From positions 1 through 36,657 of the forward strand of contig KV919266.1 in assembly GCA_002049455.2 (NCBI GenBank): a stretch of DNA of 36,657 nucleotides, given 5' to 3'. The stretch is from Porphyra umbilicalis. Its lineage: Eukaryota > Rhodophyta > Bangiophyceae > Bangiales > Bangiaceae. Under the pieces are notes generated by a model. That model saw only the letters and a program-made list of their open reading frames with translations, did no database searches and was not told the origin of the DNA. Below are positions 1 to 10,079 of this stretch, in pieces; position 1 is the stretch's first letter, and the number at the start of each line of letters is the position of its first letter. Made by a program: the position numbers and the translations under genes.

Positions 1-1004
1 TTACAAAATTACAGGCTCTCGGGCCGTCGCCGATGCTGACACTGAGTCACCTGCGTTGCACTTCTCGAAAAAGTGTTGTACTGCGCGTAATAAAAGAAAA
101 TCTCTGACAGAAATGCAAGAGCTGCTCATGCACTGCGCTTGACGGACGCGGCGGCAGGCAGACCGCCATCCGCACCACGACCGCCACCTCCCCGTCTGCC
201 ACCCCCGCGGGCGCCCGCGCCGCCACTGGGCGCGTCGCAAAAATGACCGCCCACGGGCAGGCTGCCTACAAGCGGGCCGCGCGGGGAGAGGGGTGGCGTT
301 GGGTGAGGGGTGCGGCCCGCCGCGCGCCTGCAAACGTGTCCCAGGACGGTGGGAGCGCGGCGGCAGGGCGCCTGCCCACGACGGCGACGGGCGTCGGGGG
401 GGGCGCTTGCGTGGCGCCGCGGTGGCAGTGTAGCGCCCACGGCACGGAGTGGGTGTCCGGGGCGGGCCGGGCCATGAGCGCCGCGCGCGGCCGGCCCCCC
501 CGCGGCTCTCCCCGCCGCGGCCGGCGACGGCCGCCGCCGCGCCGCGCGTCGCCCGCGCGGGCGCCAACCCATCTGCGTGCAGCGTCTGCGCCGTCTACGA
601 CGGGCATCTCGACGCAGCGGCTCACGGCACGGCCGGTGCCTCCCCATCGGGTGTGCCTTGGACGAGGCGGAGCCGGCGGGGACGGCCCGTGCATCCATTT
701 TTTCGTGTGTCGCGGAGCGTCGTTGCCACGCCGCGTTGTCGGGTGGTGGTGCTTGCATTGCTCGGGGTGGCGGTGACGCGGCTGCCAGACGCACGTGTGC
801 GTCGGCACGTGCCCGTGCCTGTGGCTGCGTGCTCGACGGCGGCTGCGGTGCGGCACGTGCGCGCTCCCCCCCCACCCGGATTCCGCGCGCGCGCGTTGCT
901 TCCACCCCACCGCCCTGGTTTTTCTCCAAGGCCCCCACGACACGCGCCCCCTGCACGTCTCCTCCACGGGGGCCGACCCCCCCCCCCCTCTTCCTGTTCC
1001 CACG
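1..1004. other. GC-rich stretch without a supported gene
   Basis: All six frames stay open for long distances because of base composition, so open length is no evidence here. The only faint hint is a minus-strand frame ending at 126 whose last residues are Gly/Arg-rich (GARGGGRRGGGGRG), like an RGG tail. I see no domain upstream of it and do not call a gene. The first 120 bases are more AT-rich than the rest. Confidence 0.4.
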
Positions 1005-1227
1005 ATGTCTCCCGCGCCGCCATCCCCCCCACCCCCACCGTCGCGCCGGAAGCGGTGGCGCCACCGCCTCACCACGGCGGTGCGGACGGCCCCGACGCTG
1101 AGCCGCAGCCGCACGCCCGACGGCGGCGGCGGGAGCGGCGACGCGGGTGGTGGTGGCGGCCGGCACTCACCGTCGCGCGCCATTTGGCGGCAGTGGTCGG
1201 CCACGTCCGCGTCGCCAACCAACTCGG

Positions 1228-1268
<41 letters not shown>

Positions 1269-1584
1269 AGTGGCGGCGGCACCAGTGGGGGCGAACCCCC
1301 CTGGCGTGGTCATCCGGCTCACGCACCCGCGGCGGCGCAGCGGTCGCAGCCGACGTGTCGGCGGCGGCCAAGGTGCTTGCCCGCGCGCGGGCGCTCGAGG
1401 ACCTCCGCGCCGGCGTGCCCGGCGCGCGGTTGGAAAAGCTGTGTTCGGATGAGTCGGTGGAGCGCTGGGGGGGGCCGTCTGCGAGCGCCGATGGCGGCGG
1501 CCGCGGCGTCGTTGGCGGCAGCAGCGGGCGGCTGGCGCTGGGGGGTGGCCGCTCGGGACGGGGTGGCGGCGGCGGTGGCAGCGA

Positions 1585-1615
<31 letters not shown>

Positions 1616-1822
1616 GGACCCAACACCAGCGGCTTCCTACTGGCTCTCTTTGACGGCGGGTGTGGGGGCGGCGGCTCGGGGCCAGGGCGGTTAAGGAGTG
1701 GGGGCGGCGGGGGTGGTCGGCCACCCGACGGCGTGCCGCGTGACTGCACGTTGTGGGACGAGGATGACGAGGCCAGCAAGGACAAGCTGTTTGCGAGCCT
1801 CCGCAAGATTGAGCTGATGTAA
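1005..1822 (+). CDS. Hypothetical low-complexity protein; frame changes inside
   Basis: I do not recognise the family. From an ATG at 1005 one frame gives a Pro/Arg/Ser-rich start, followed by a Gly run from the (GGC)n tract. The best protein-like sequence lies in another frame from about 1340 to the TAA at 1820-1822. It has an Ala/Arg-rich, probably helical part (VSAAAKVLARARALEDLRAG), a Gly-rich linker, and an acidic then mixed-charge end (LWDEDDEASKDKLFASLRK). The frame change falls between about 1230 and 1340, in or just after the trinucleotide tract. A small intron (GT at 1306, AG at 1340) would join the frames, but so would a length error in the tract. The charged, non-repetitive C-terminus is the main argument that the gene is real. 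Start and joint are uncertain. Confidence 0.4.
1229..1268. repeat. (GGC)n trinucleotide tract
   Basis: Near-pure GGC repeat of about 13 units inside the first gene, encoding Gly, Ala or Arg depending on frame. It sits at the place where the reading frame of that gene appears to change. Confidence 0.85.
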
Positions 1823-2630
1823 GGGGTGGGGGTCGCCCCTTCTCGCGCCGTCTCGGCTTTTTTCTTGTGCGGTACTGGCCTCTTTTGTTTCTGCCAACCT
1901 GCCTGTGGATGCGGGTGCGAGCAGACGCATGTCCGCTTCTCCCGACGTGGACCGCCGGTCGCATCGGGATTGGAACGTGGAGGGGAGAGTACGCGGTGCC
2001 ACCGCGCCTGGTCGTCGAGCACGCTTCGGTCGCGGCTTGGCGCGGGTGCCCAACGGTTTGGGCGGCCCGTAGCGGGGGGGTGCTGTTCCGCGTTTGGGAC
2101 ACAATGCGATGTCCCTCCTCAATCGTGCGGGATCAGTCAAAGCTGCGGTACGCGACTACAGTTGCATATGAGGCGAGCGTTTCATGGGGCCGTTTCGTTG
2201 GGGAGCTGCCGCAGATAGACGGGGGCTGGACGAGGCCGGGAAGGAGTGTGGGCCGCGGCCTGACTGATGCATGCCATCGCCGCCACTCTGACGGTGACGC
2301 GGTGTGTGAGTTTTTCTCCACGTCATAGCTCCTGGGGCGGCATGACCTGGCTGAGCACTGCCGACTGAGCTCGGTGGTTGGTGACACTTTTTTGCGTTCT
2401 CACACGGTGGCCGCGGCATGAGGTCGGCGCGGGTCCTGGCTGCAGCACATCGGTGCTGCAATCCGGTTTACATCGACCATCTGGTCGATCAAGGTGCACC
2501 ACGGCGATGGCGTTGACGCGTCGCCGTCTCTCTCTATCTGCCCCTTCTCCCTTTACGACATGGCGGCATGACCGGAACCAAGGCAATTCAGTCGAGCAGC
2601 CACATCCCCGCACGCACCTCGGCCCCCGGC
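1823..2630. other. Intergenic, no gene seen
   Basis: Base composition is more balanced than in the flanking genes. Only short open frames without domain signature occur. It is the shared 3' flank of the gene ending at 1822 and the minus-strand gene ending at 2631. Confidence 0.5.
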
Positions 2631-3987
2631 TTACTTGGTGGTCCTGCACCGCCGGTTCATCTTGACGCAGCAGCCCGCTTGGGAGGGGGCGCCACTGGTC
2701 GCGGCCAAGTCCATGGCCCGCCCAAAACTGGTGCACATACGCGCGCAACAGTAGCGGCTATTGACGGGCATGTACTGGCGAGGGCACGTGCGGCAGCGCT
2801 TCGACGACGGCGCAAAGGCGGCGGCGCGCCGGGCGTGGAGCTTGAACCGGTTCCGCGTCTTGCTCCTCTGGGGTTTCTTGCCCTGGAGCTTCGCGCCGCC
2901 CTGATGGCCACCGACGTTGACGTTGACCGAGCCCTCGGCCGACGAAATGGTGAGCCCGAACCGCGCCAGCGCGGCCACCGCCGCGCCGCCGCCGACAGGG
3001 CGATGGTCATCCCACCGCGTCGTCGGTGCAACCCTTCCGCCGCCTTGCCCACCGCCGCCGCCTCGCGCCGCCGTCGGGCACTGCCTCAAGTCGCCAACCA
3101 CCGACCCGCCCGGGACGGTGCGCGCATCGACTGACCCCGAGTAGACGGGGATGGTGAAGCGGACGGCCGGTGCGGCGCCGATGCGCTCCGCCGCGGGTGC
3201 GTACGTGCACGCCCAGGCTCGCAGCTCGGCCCACAGGGCTTCCTTCAAGCCACGGGGGAAGTGACACTTGCCCGGATTGTACGAACCAACGTCGCCAATG
3301 ACGTTCGTGTGCATGCCCGCCGCAAAGTTGGCCAAGTGCCACCCGAGGTTCTCCCAGTACCCGTCGGGGATGCACAGGTCGCCGCCGACAGCGCCCGAAG
3401 TGGCCGCTTCGGCGGCCATCCAAGACAGTGGCCGCAACACGATGCTAAAGTAGGCCGTCGCGCAGCAGGTGGCGCTGCCATTGGCAAACAGCATCGTCTG
3501 GTTGAGAGCGTCGGCCACCTGCGACCGCGTGGCGATGGTGCAGGGGGTGGCGGCGTCGGGCTCAAACTGCGCGGGGTCCCACCGCAGATCTGCCTGCGTC
3601 GGCGTCGGCTGGGGTCGGACGCCCGTGCGCGGCTGGGCGGCGGCGGTCGCCCGCGGCGCCGGCGGTGCGGTTGGCGGCGCGGTCGGCACGGCCGTCGGCG
3701 ACGCAGACGTCGTCGCGGTGAGCGGTGGGGCTACCATCGGCGTCGGCAGCGGCTTGGGCGTTGTGGGCTGGGCGCGCGGCGGTGGACGCAGCGGTTGCGG
3801 TCGTGCCGCCTGGGGCGGCGGATGTGGAGGCGCAGTCGGCGCTGGCGGCGCACGCGGCCGCGCGCGCGGCAGCGCGGCTGGCGTCGGCAACGACTTTGGT
3901 GCCGCGGGGAGGGCGGACGGCGGTGAACGCTTTGGCTGCCGACGTGCCGTCTGCCGCGGTGAACGTGGAAGTGCGGTCGGCGGCGGC

Positions 3988-4080
<93 letters not shown>

Positions 4081-4847
4081 GGCGGCGGCGGCGCCGTGCG
4101 GGGGCGGGACTTCGGCGCGACGATCCCCGGCTGCCACGACGTCGGTGGTTGCCACGGCTGATGCCGTGCCGCCGTCGGCTTTGCCCTTGGCGTGGGGCGG
4201 AAGGGCAGCGCCGGCCCGTGCCACGGCGGCTCCCACCGCGCTCGACCCGTCGACACTGGCCGCCGCGGCTGGCTCCGGCGCTCGCTCGGGAGCGGCGTGA
4301 AGACAACGCCATTGATGGTCACCCTCCCGGCGGCGCCCGGTCGCGCCCCGTGCGATCCGGCCGCCCCCCGGCGACCGCCAATGGTCGTCCAGCGCACGGC
4401 GGCGAGGAAGTCCCGCGCCGACGGCGCCCCACCGCCCGTCGCTACCGCCGGCGGCGACAGCGGCGCGGGCGACGCACCCGACGTGGCTGCCGCCGCAGCC
4501 GTAGCCGCCGCCGCCGTCGTTGCCACGACGGCGACGGCAATCAACGTGGCGGCGGTGCCGACCGTCGCTCGTCGCGGAAGGGCAGCCGCGGCGCGACGGC
4601 CGACGGTGGCTGCAGCCAGACGCCGGCCGCCGGCCCCGCCCGCCGCCCCATCCGTAACCGCTGCGTGCGGACGTGGTCGGCCACGGCGGTGCGGGAGGGG
4701 GGGGAGGGGAGTGCCCCGGGGGGGGACACCCCCGTCACGGATGAAAAGGGGCTCGGAGGGAGCGGCGGGAGGGGAGGGGCGTGCCGGCGACAGCGACGCA
4801 CATGACCGTCGGCCGTCCACGTCACGAGACTGGTGGGGCTGGGGCAA
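2631..4847 (-). CDS. Proline-rich, probably secreted or type II membrane protein
   Basis: Uninterrupted 738-residue frame from ATG at 4847 to TAA at 2633-2631. Residues about 94-121 form a hydrophobic Ala/Val stretch (TLIAVAVVATTAAAATAAAA) after an Arg-rich segment, as in an uncleaved signal anchor. A Pro/Thr/Ala-rich stalk follows, with about 39 consecutive prolines from about residue 252. The last 300 residues are normal-complexity sequence with paired cysteines (TPCTI, ATCCATAYF, DLCIPDGYW, GKCHFP, WACTYAP) and two sequons (NQT, NGS). The basic end holds Cys clusters (RCRTC, YCCARMC, GCCVKMNRRC). I do not recognise the family. By architecture it could be an extracellular-matrix or cell-wall glycoprotein with a Pro-rich stalk and a disulfide-bonded domain; that role is inferred. 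The start is the only in-frame ATG ahead of the hydrophobic segment, but an upstream spliced exon is possible. Confidence 0.65.
3978..4093. repeat. Long (GGC)n tract encoding poly-proline
   Basis: About 39 GGC/GGT units on the + strand, read as CCG/GCC on the minus strand and encoding the poly-Pro stalk of the 2631-4847 gene. Scattered GGT interruptions are the only variation, so the tract probably varies in length between individuals. Confidence 0.9.
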
Positions 4848-6528
4848 GCCGCTGCTGCCGCCGCACGAGGCTGATATCGGTCGCGCACGGCGTGAGCGGC
4901 CGGCCCGCCGCGGCGGGGGGTCCCTTGTGACCGCCAGGGGCTGCCACTCGGCCAGAGGCGACGGCCGCAGTGGCGGCTGCTGTGGGGTTCAAAAGCCGCC
5001 CGCCCCGCGGCGGCTGCCGCCGGCGGCGCCCGACCACCGCTGCCCGCCCGCCGCGACCCGCGGAGCCGCTTCCGGTCGCCGCTACGCGCGGCCACCCCGG
5101 CGACCGCCTCGCTCCCCTTCCAGCGGTAGCAGCCGCCGCCACACGAGCATTTCGGGGCGGCGGGACGGGACGCCCCCCCCCCCCCCCCCCCGCCCCCCGG
5201 GGACGTGCCCGGCCGCCGAGCAACCAGTGTGGCGGATGATGACGCGCCGCCGGCCCTCCTCACCCCCCGCCCGGGACCTCCACGACCCCCGCGCGCGGGG
5301 GTGCGCCGCCGCGCCCGCCGCCGCCGGCGACCGCTGCGGGCGCAGCACCCCCGTCACTGCCGGCGGGGTGCCGTCGGCGGGGCGCGCCGCGGGGCGGTGC
5401 CGCCGCCGACCGACCCGCCGCGGCGGCGGCCGCTCCGCGCCCGGCGTCGGGGCCCGGCCGCCCCGCCGCGGCACGCGTCGGCGCGCGCACGCGCGTGGCG
5501 GTCGGCAGAAAAACGGGGGGGCGGGGGGGGGGGGGCGCACGCGAGCGTCGGCAGCGGGGGGCGGGGGGGGGGGTCCACGAGGCGCGCGGGTGGTGCCGGC
5601 GGCTGGCGGGGTGCAACGGGGCGGACGGGGCGCGTGGGGGCGGATCCGGGCTGCCGCGGCGCTTGCACTCGGCCGTGTGCGGGAGAGGCTTGCGTTTGAA
5701 TCCGACGGTGAAAGTTTGTACCAGTTTAAACGTGGTTTTAATTGGGTTAAAATTGGGCTAATTAAGTAGCCACGTTTGGTACAATCGTGAACGTTGAGTA
5801 CGCCCGCCATGTAAGCCGCGTCGTGCCTGACGGCTGCAGCTGTCGTCGGTTTCTCCGCGCACCGCTCGTCGCCCTCCAGCCCGGGCCCGCGCTGAGGGGC
5901 AATACCGTTTGTCACCACCACCACCACCACCAGGTCACCGGTGTGAGGTCTGCGGCATGATCCTCGCCGCCACCAGCATCATGTGACAAAAAAGTGGTCC
6001 ATGGCATTGGCATCACGACTGCGTCGGGCACCCCTGCCGTGGGCACGTCCTTGCGGTCCCTTCTTGCCCGGTTGCAGCGGCTGCCACCGGCCCGACGCGG
6101 GAGGCCACCCCTCCGCCTCTGTCTGCACCACCCGTACACGCCAGTGGGCGTGTTGCGTCTTTGGTGGCGGTGGGACCGCCCCTCGCTACGTCCACGTACA
6201 TCCAACGCCCCGTCGCCGCCCGCGGGGGTCGGCACAAAGGCCACGCCACATGCCGAGCTGCATTGCCGCCGTTGTACAAAACGAGGCGCACCGCCTGCCG
6301 CAGGCATCCTGCCGCACAGTGGGCGCACCGCGGCGGTCGGTACGGCGCCGAGAGACCGACAGGCCTGTCGCTCTTTGGTCGCTTGCCGCCTCTGGCGCGC
6401 TGGGGCGAGCCGCCGCCCGACGCCGCCCGCCCCGCACCCACCACCGCCCGTGACCGCCCACGGCCGCGGCGGCACCACAGCGCAACGTCAGCGGCAGCGT
6501 CCCCACCCCCCCCCCCCCGTGCGTCACG
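4848..6528. other. Intergenic; very GC-rich block with an AT-rich island
   Basis: About 4850-5690 is extremely GC-rich and open in every frame, with no domain. An AT-rich island follows at about 5700-5790. It holds an imperfect inverted repeat: GTACCA and AACGTGG, separated by five bases, face CCACGTTTGGTAC about 40 bases downstream. A short (CAC)n run lies near 5918-5934. From 5980 to 6480 both strands have open frames with no recognisable product. I call no gene. Confidence 0.4.
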
Positions 6529-7295
6529 TCACCCCCCCCCCCGGCCCCCCTCCCCCAACCACCGCTCCATGGTCACCTCGTCGACCGGCACGTCAATGCC
6601 ATCCGGCGGCGGCAGGTCGGCGAGCGGCACGCGCGCGGCCACCCGGTACCCACACGCCTCGTACAGCCGCACGGCGGGCACCATGGAGGAGAGGGTGGCG
6701 AGGTGCACGCGGCACACGCCGTCGGCGGCGGCGGCCGCCTCGAGTGCGCGCACCAGGGAGCGGCCGACGCCCCGGCGGCGGGCGGCGGGCGCAACGGCCA
6801 TCCGCATCAGCTCCACGGCGGGCGGCGGCGGCGGGGGCGGCGCGGGGGGTGGGGGGTGGCCCCGCCCCCCGTGGCGGTCGGTGGCGCCGCCGGTCGGGAC
6901 GGCTTGCCGCCGACGCAGCCGAGCGCCGCCCCCGTCGCCGCGTCGACGGCCAGAAAAAAGTACCCCCGCCGAGGCGGCGACGGCGGCCGGGTGCGCTCGT
7001 GGTCCGACGGCCCGTTTTCTGCGGCGGCGGCCGCCGCCCGCCGCAGCGCGTAGCGCGTCGGGATGTCGCCCAAGTCGCCCGCGACCGTGGCCGCCACAAA
7101 CGCGTCGACGTCGTCGGCGAGGCGCCGCACCGCGTCCGCGTCCATGGCGGGCACGGAGGGCAAGGCGGCCTTGACCGCCTCCATGCCGCCCGTGAAGAGG
7201 GCAACGACGGAGGCGGCGTCGGCGGCGGCGGCGGCGGGCGGGTGCGGCCGGAAGGGGCGGATGGCCACGGGGCGTCCGCGGTCCGCGTCGCCCAT
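6529..7295 (-). CDS. GNAT-family N-acetyltransferase, split over two frames
   Basis: The N-terminal half starts at ATG 7295 with MGDADRGRPVAIRPFRPH, a typical GNAT beta-1 start (IRPF). It continues through an Ala-rich helical part to GYFFLAVD and GAALGCVGGK, the beta-4 region. The C-terminal half, in another frame, has VELMRMAVAPAARRRGVGRS, the acetyl-CoA-binding motif A with its RxxGxG loop. LATLSSMVPAVRLYEACGYR follows, motif B, before the end at 6529. The order matches family folds such as NAT8 or RimI; the substrate cannot be told. The frame changes between about 6835 and 6900, where two G6 runs (6844-6849, 6851-6856) and a C6 run (6865-6870) lie. I found no good GT-AG pair that joins the halves, so an assembly indel is more likely than an intron; a pseudogene is the third option. 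The family call is secure, the exact protein is not. Confidence 0.75.
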
Positions 7296-8399
7296 GGCGG
7301 GCGGCGGGGAGACGCGTGCGAGGCGGGAGGGGTGAGAGACGGTTTGGGGGGGGAAGGGGAGAGCCGGGAGCTCCCAAAGGCAGCGGGTGCCTGCCGCAAT
7401 GGATGGAGGCGGTAGCAGAGACGGCAGTGCGGCGGGTGGCCCGCGGCGGACACTCTCGAAGCGTGGGCGCCGCAGACAAGACATGCCGAGATCCTGGGCC
7501 CCCCCCTTGTGCCACGCCTCGATGTCCATCAGATTTTTTTCTGAACACAGAGCCTCCCAGAGGCCCACACGTGGACACTTGTTAAATGTTCTCGCAAACA
7601 TGGGAGAATAATCGACCACTTTGTGCCGAGGCCGCGCCGACGACAGCTGAGCGTCGCACCCAAAGAAGCAGCCATGGCAGTCAAAACACAACCCGCGTCG
7701 CCACTACCTACTCTGTAGTAAAGACCTAGTCCAGTAGCCACGTGATTGCAGTCGTGGGCAGTCGATTATCGGCAGCTGTGGGGCACAGACAGCCGAGCAA
7801 ACCGGCGACAACCGATTGTTTCTCCGGGAGGAATACGACACGAGTCTATGGTCTGGTGTAAAATGCGGCGTGGGCTCCCTCTCCTGTCTGTTTGGGGTGT
7901 CGCCGTCGAACCGCCTTCGGCTCTGCAGCCGTACCGGCGTCAACCCCGTGCGTCGGCGGATCCGCGTGGCGGTCACTCGGACGTCGGGACGCGGCAGGTC
8001 TGCATGGTGCCCGCCGTTGAGTAAGCGGCACCCGCCGCTGATACAAGACTGTGCACCGCACTCGTTGGGTCTCTAGTACTCGGATGTCGGGCGACACTTG
8101 ATGGCTGTGGGCTCTGGAGATGTGTCTCGCAGTTGGTTGCTGCTCGCTTGTTTCGGTCTTTGCGGCAGGGGCTAGGTTGACGCACGCGGGTGCCCCCATC
8201 ACGCCGTTGGCACTCGGCCATGTGGGTTTGTGCCAGAAGAGTGGACGCCACTCCTGCTTTTCGAGCCGTACTCCAAGGGAGCAGAGGCGCGGCGCAGAGG
8301 CCGCGAGGAACCCCCGCAGCGTCGCGGCGGCGCTCGGCTGCGTCGGCCAGGCCCCGCCTCCACGACCCGCACGGCGTGGACCACATACCCCCGGACTGT
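7296..8399. other. 5' flank of the acetyltransferase gene and repeat-region border
   Basis: GC content falls from left to right across this stretch. Only short, overlapping open frames on both strands are present, none with a recognisable signature. It marks the border between the gene-rich GC block and the AT-richer repeat region that continues to about 18.6 kb. Confidence 0.4.
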
Positions 8400-8568
8400 A
8401 TTGCTGTCTTCCCAATTTTGGCCGATGTGGTCGAAGACAGATTCTCGGTCAACTGCCCATTGGTCGATCCACATTATCCGGCCGAATGGATGGCTGAGAC
8501 ACAGTTTCGCACTGTTGATCACCCTTCTTGACATCGACGGGATCGGTCAAAATTGGAAAGACAGCAAT
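8400..8568. mobile_element. Small inverted-repeat (MITE-like) element
   Basis: The left arm 8400-8432 and the right arm 8536-8568 are inverted copies matching at about 28 of 33 positions. The shared core is ATTGCTGTCTT, one C/T difference, then CCAATTTTG. The whole is about 169 bp, the size of a miniature inverted-repeat element. The left arm and interior (8400 to about 8530) recur at 36245-36376, so the sequence is dispersed. One frame through both copies reads closely related peptides beginning IAVFPILADVVE here and IADFPILADVVE in the other copy. I saw no clear target duplication at the ends. Confidence 0.6.
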
Positions 8569-8610
8569 AAGACCGCCCACCGGCTGTGGATTGATCGCGG
8601 CGCCAGTCGC

Positions 8611-8665
8611 GCGCGACCAAGCGCGCTTGGTCGCCCGTCCTTGCAAGGACGCGGCAAGCTTGCCG
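8611..8665. repeat. Three consecutive perfect palindromes
   Basis: Three perfect inverted repeats with no loop follow each other. They are 22 bp at 8611-8632 (centre CCAAGCGCGCTTGG), 14 bp at 8635-8648 (GTCCTTGCAAGGAC) and 18 bp at 8648-8665 (CGCGGCAAGCTTGCCGCG). Only two bases separate the first two, and the last two share one base. Each centre contains CAAG and/or CTTG. As RNA or single-stranded DNA this would fold into three adjacent hairpins. It lies 43 bp after the end of the MITE-like element. Confidence 0.9.
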
Positions 8666-8844
8666 CGCCTGCTGCACCCGCTTGCTCGGTCCCCAGCGCT
8701 GTGATGCCGGAGATATTCCTCGCTGGCGTTTTGTGGGTGGTCTTTTGTGGGTTTGACCCCATCCGACCCGCAAACCGCAAGAAAACCCACAATGTGGGTC
8801 GGCCCCACAAGGCGTTTCCTCAAGAAAATTTGACCAGAACGGCG

Positions 8845-8867
8845 TACAGTCAATATCCGGTTATATA
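8845..8867 (+). repeat. Inverted-repeat partner of 18604-18626 (candidate transposon end)
   Basis: This 23-bp sequence contains ATATCCGGTTATATA. It matches the reverse complement of 18604-18626 at 22 of 23 positions. The two copies face each other across about 9.7 kb that includes the tnp2 transposase gene. The next bases here, TTATATATCACCC (8861-8873), also occur at 18573-18585. It may be a transposon terminal repeat or a TATA-containing promoter motif; no target duplication is visible at either copy. Confidence 0.5.
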
Positions 8868-9328
8868 TCACCCTTGCGCACATTGTAGCCCCTGCTCCAG
8901 CGATGCATTCTTGTGGCGCACCGTGCTGGGACGTCGTGCATCGTCCCTGCCGAGACCCAGATCGGGCCTCGAGACAAGCCCGATCGCGAGGTTCTCTGTC
9001 ACAAACTGGCTGGGTGTCCACGGTCGATCGCGTCGGGAATGCTTCAATTACGGATTTGATTGCACGTGAGACTGCGACCTCGTGTGCTCTTCTGACGGGA
9101 TCCAACGCCAAGACAAGGCAGACTCGCTCAGGCAGCCTTCGACTTAGCCAGGGACGTGGCCCTCTTACCCCCCCACCCCCCAGCCCGCGTCCACACCTGC
9201 CCCCTCCCCTCCCACGATATGTATCAGCGTGAACAAATAGCAACAGAAATGGTCGTGATTACTTCATATCGCAATGAGACGTTTGTGGTCTTGGGACCGA
9301 CGACAACTTTAGCGATGCAAGGGAAAAC

Positions 9329-9652
9329 TCATCCTTCTTCGAGGTCCATGTCACCCTCACTCCCATCACTCTCAGAGACCTCGCTTTGCGGCAGGTCCTC
9401 ACTCCCGTCATCGTCAGAGTCCCCGCTATCCGACAGCTCATCCCGCCGCTCCGCGGTCCCCTCACAGTCACAGACCCGGCTGTTCTGCAGGCCCTCACTC
9501 CGTGCACCGTGCGCGTCGGAGCCCCCCGCCCGCTTTTCAAACAAAATCTCGTCGGCTGTCGCAGCCAGCACACCCTCGTCATCCGTGACGACGGTGGTCG
9601 CGCTGACGACGGTGGGGCCCACGACGATGGGGTCCACGACTGGGGTGGGCAC
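9329..9652 (-). CDS. Hypothetical acidic protein or 3' exon
   Basis: The frame begins at ATG 9652 and encodes 107 residues. The first 60 are ordinary, including DEGVLAATADEILFEKRAGG. The end is strongly acidic and serine-rich (DELSDSGDSDDDGSEDLPQ, then DGSEGDMDLEEG) up to the stop. Such Asp/Ser/Glu tails are not what random frames of this DNA give, and the tnp2 transposase in the same region has a similar acidic stretch near its N-terminus. It may be the last exon of a larger minus-strand gene or a transposon accessory gene. No family is recognised. Confidence 0.35.
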   Translation of the reverse strand: MPTPVVDPIVVGPTVVSATTVVTDDEGVLAATADEILFEKRAGGSDAHGARSEGLQNSRVCDCEGTAERRDELSDSGDSDDDGSEDLPQSEVSESDGSEGDMDLEEG

Positions 9653-10004
9653 AGGTTAGTACCCCCTTGATCATCGTAATTCAATTCCTCTGGATTGGGC
9701 TTCTTGCCGACTGTATGCCAGATGACGATCGAGGTTGGCTACGGATCGAGTACACTGCGGGTCGGTATTTCATCGCCGGGATAGTTCTAAATTTGCCGGC
9801 TTGTAAATCTATAACGAGTAGACGCGAAAGAATGCTTTGAGATAGCCATGCAAAGCTCCTGTGAGATGGCCTCAGCATGATTCGGAGGATCATGTGCACA
9901 ACAGTTCCGTGGATCAGTGAAATTCCTACATTTCGGATTGCCTGATTCTCGAGTGACCTCTGTGATTCGGCAGTTCATCACTACAGTTCTGGACTCGTTC
10001 AACG

Positions 10005-10079
10005 GATCATCTTCGGGACTGACTCTGGGATCGTTCCAGAAGCAGTGTCATCCTGACCCACAGATCATCTCGGGGACTG
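10005..10079. repeat. Degenerate direct repeats (subterminal-type)
   Basis: Two copies of a 17-bp motif, GATCATCTTCGGGACTG at 10005-10021 and GATCATCTCGGGGACTG at 10063-10079, lie 58 bp apart in a stretch full of degenerate GATC and GGACT words. The reverse complement of the repeats at 18178-18257 has the same words (GATCATCCTGAGGATCG). That pattern would fit subterminal repeats at the two ends of one element. Confidence 0.4.

Noticed and set aside
449..1004. Long upstream extension of the first + gene
   Set aside because: No ordinary protein sequence; Arg/Pro-rich composition typical of out-of-frame GC-rich DNA.
5688..5706. GTTTGAATCC resembling a tRNA T-loop
   Set aside because: No acceptor, D or anticodon arms can be formed around it.
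4192..5769. 525-codon + frame
   Set aside because: Antisense to the proline-rich gene at its left and Arg/Gly-rich throughout, ending in an AT-rich spacer; no domain.
5915..5937. (CAC)n run as a CRISPR-like or functional repeat
   Set aside because: Simple trinucleotide microsatellite; no spacers, and the genome is eukaryotic.
8740..8815. Facing GTGGGTTT / AAACCCAC words
   Set aside because: Short and imperfect; could not be distinguished from chance in a region with many such words.
8449..9243. 264-codon minus frame
   Set aside because: Passes through the MITE-like element and the palindrome cluster; no domain, open by chance.
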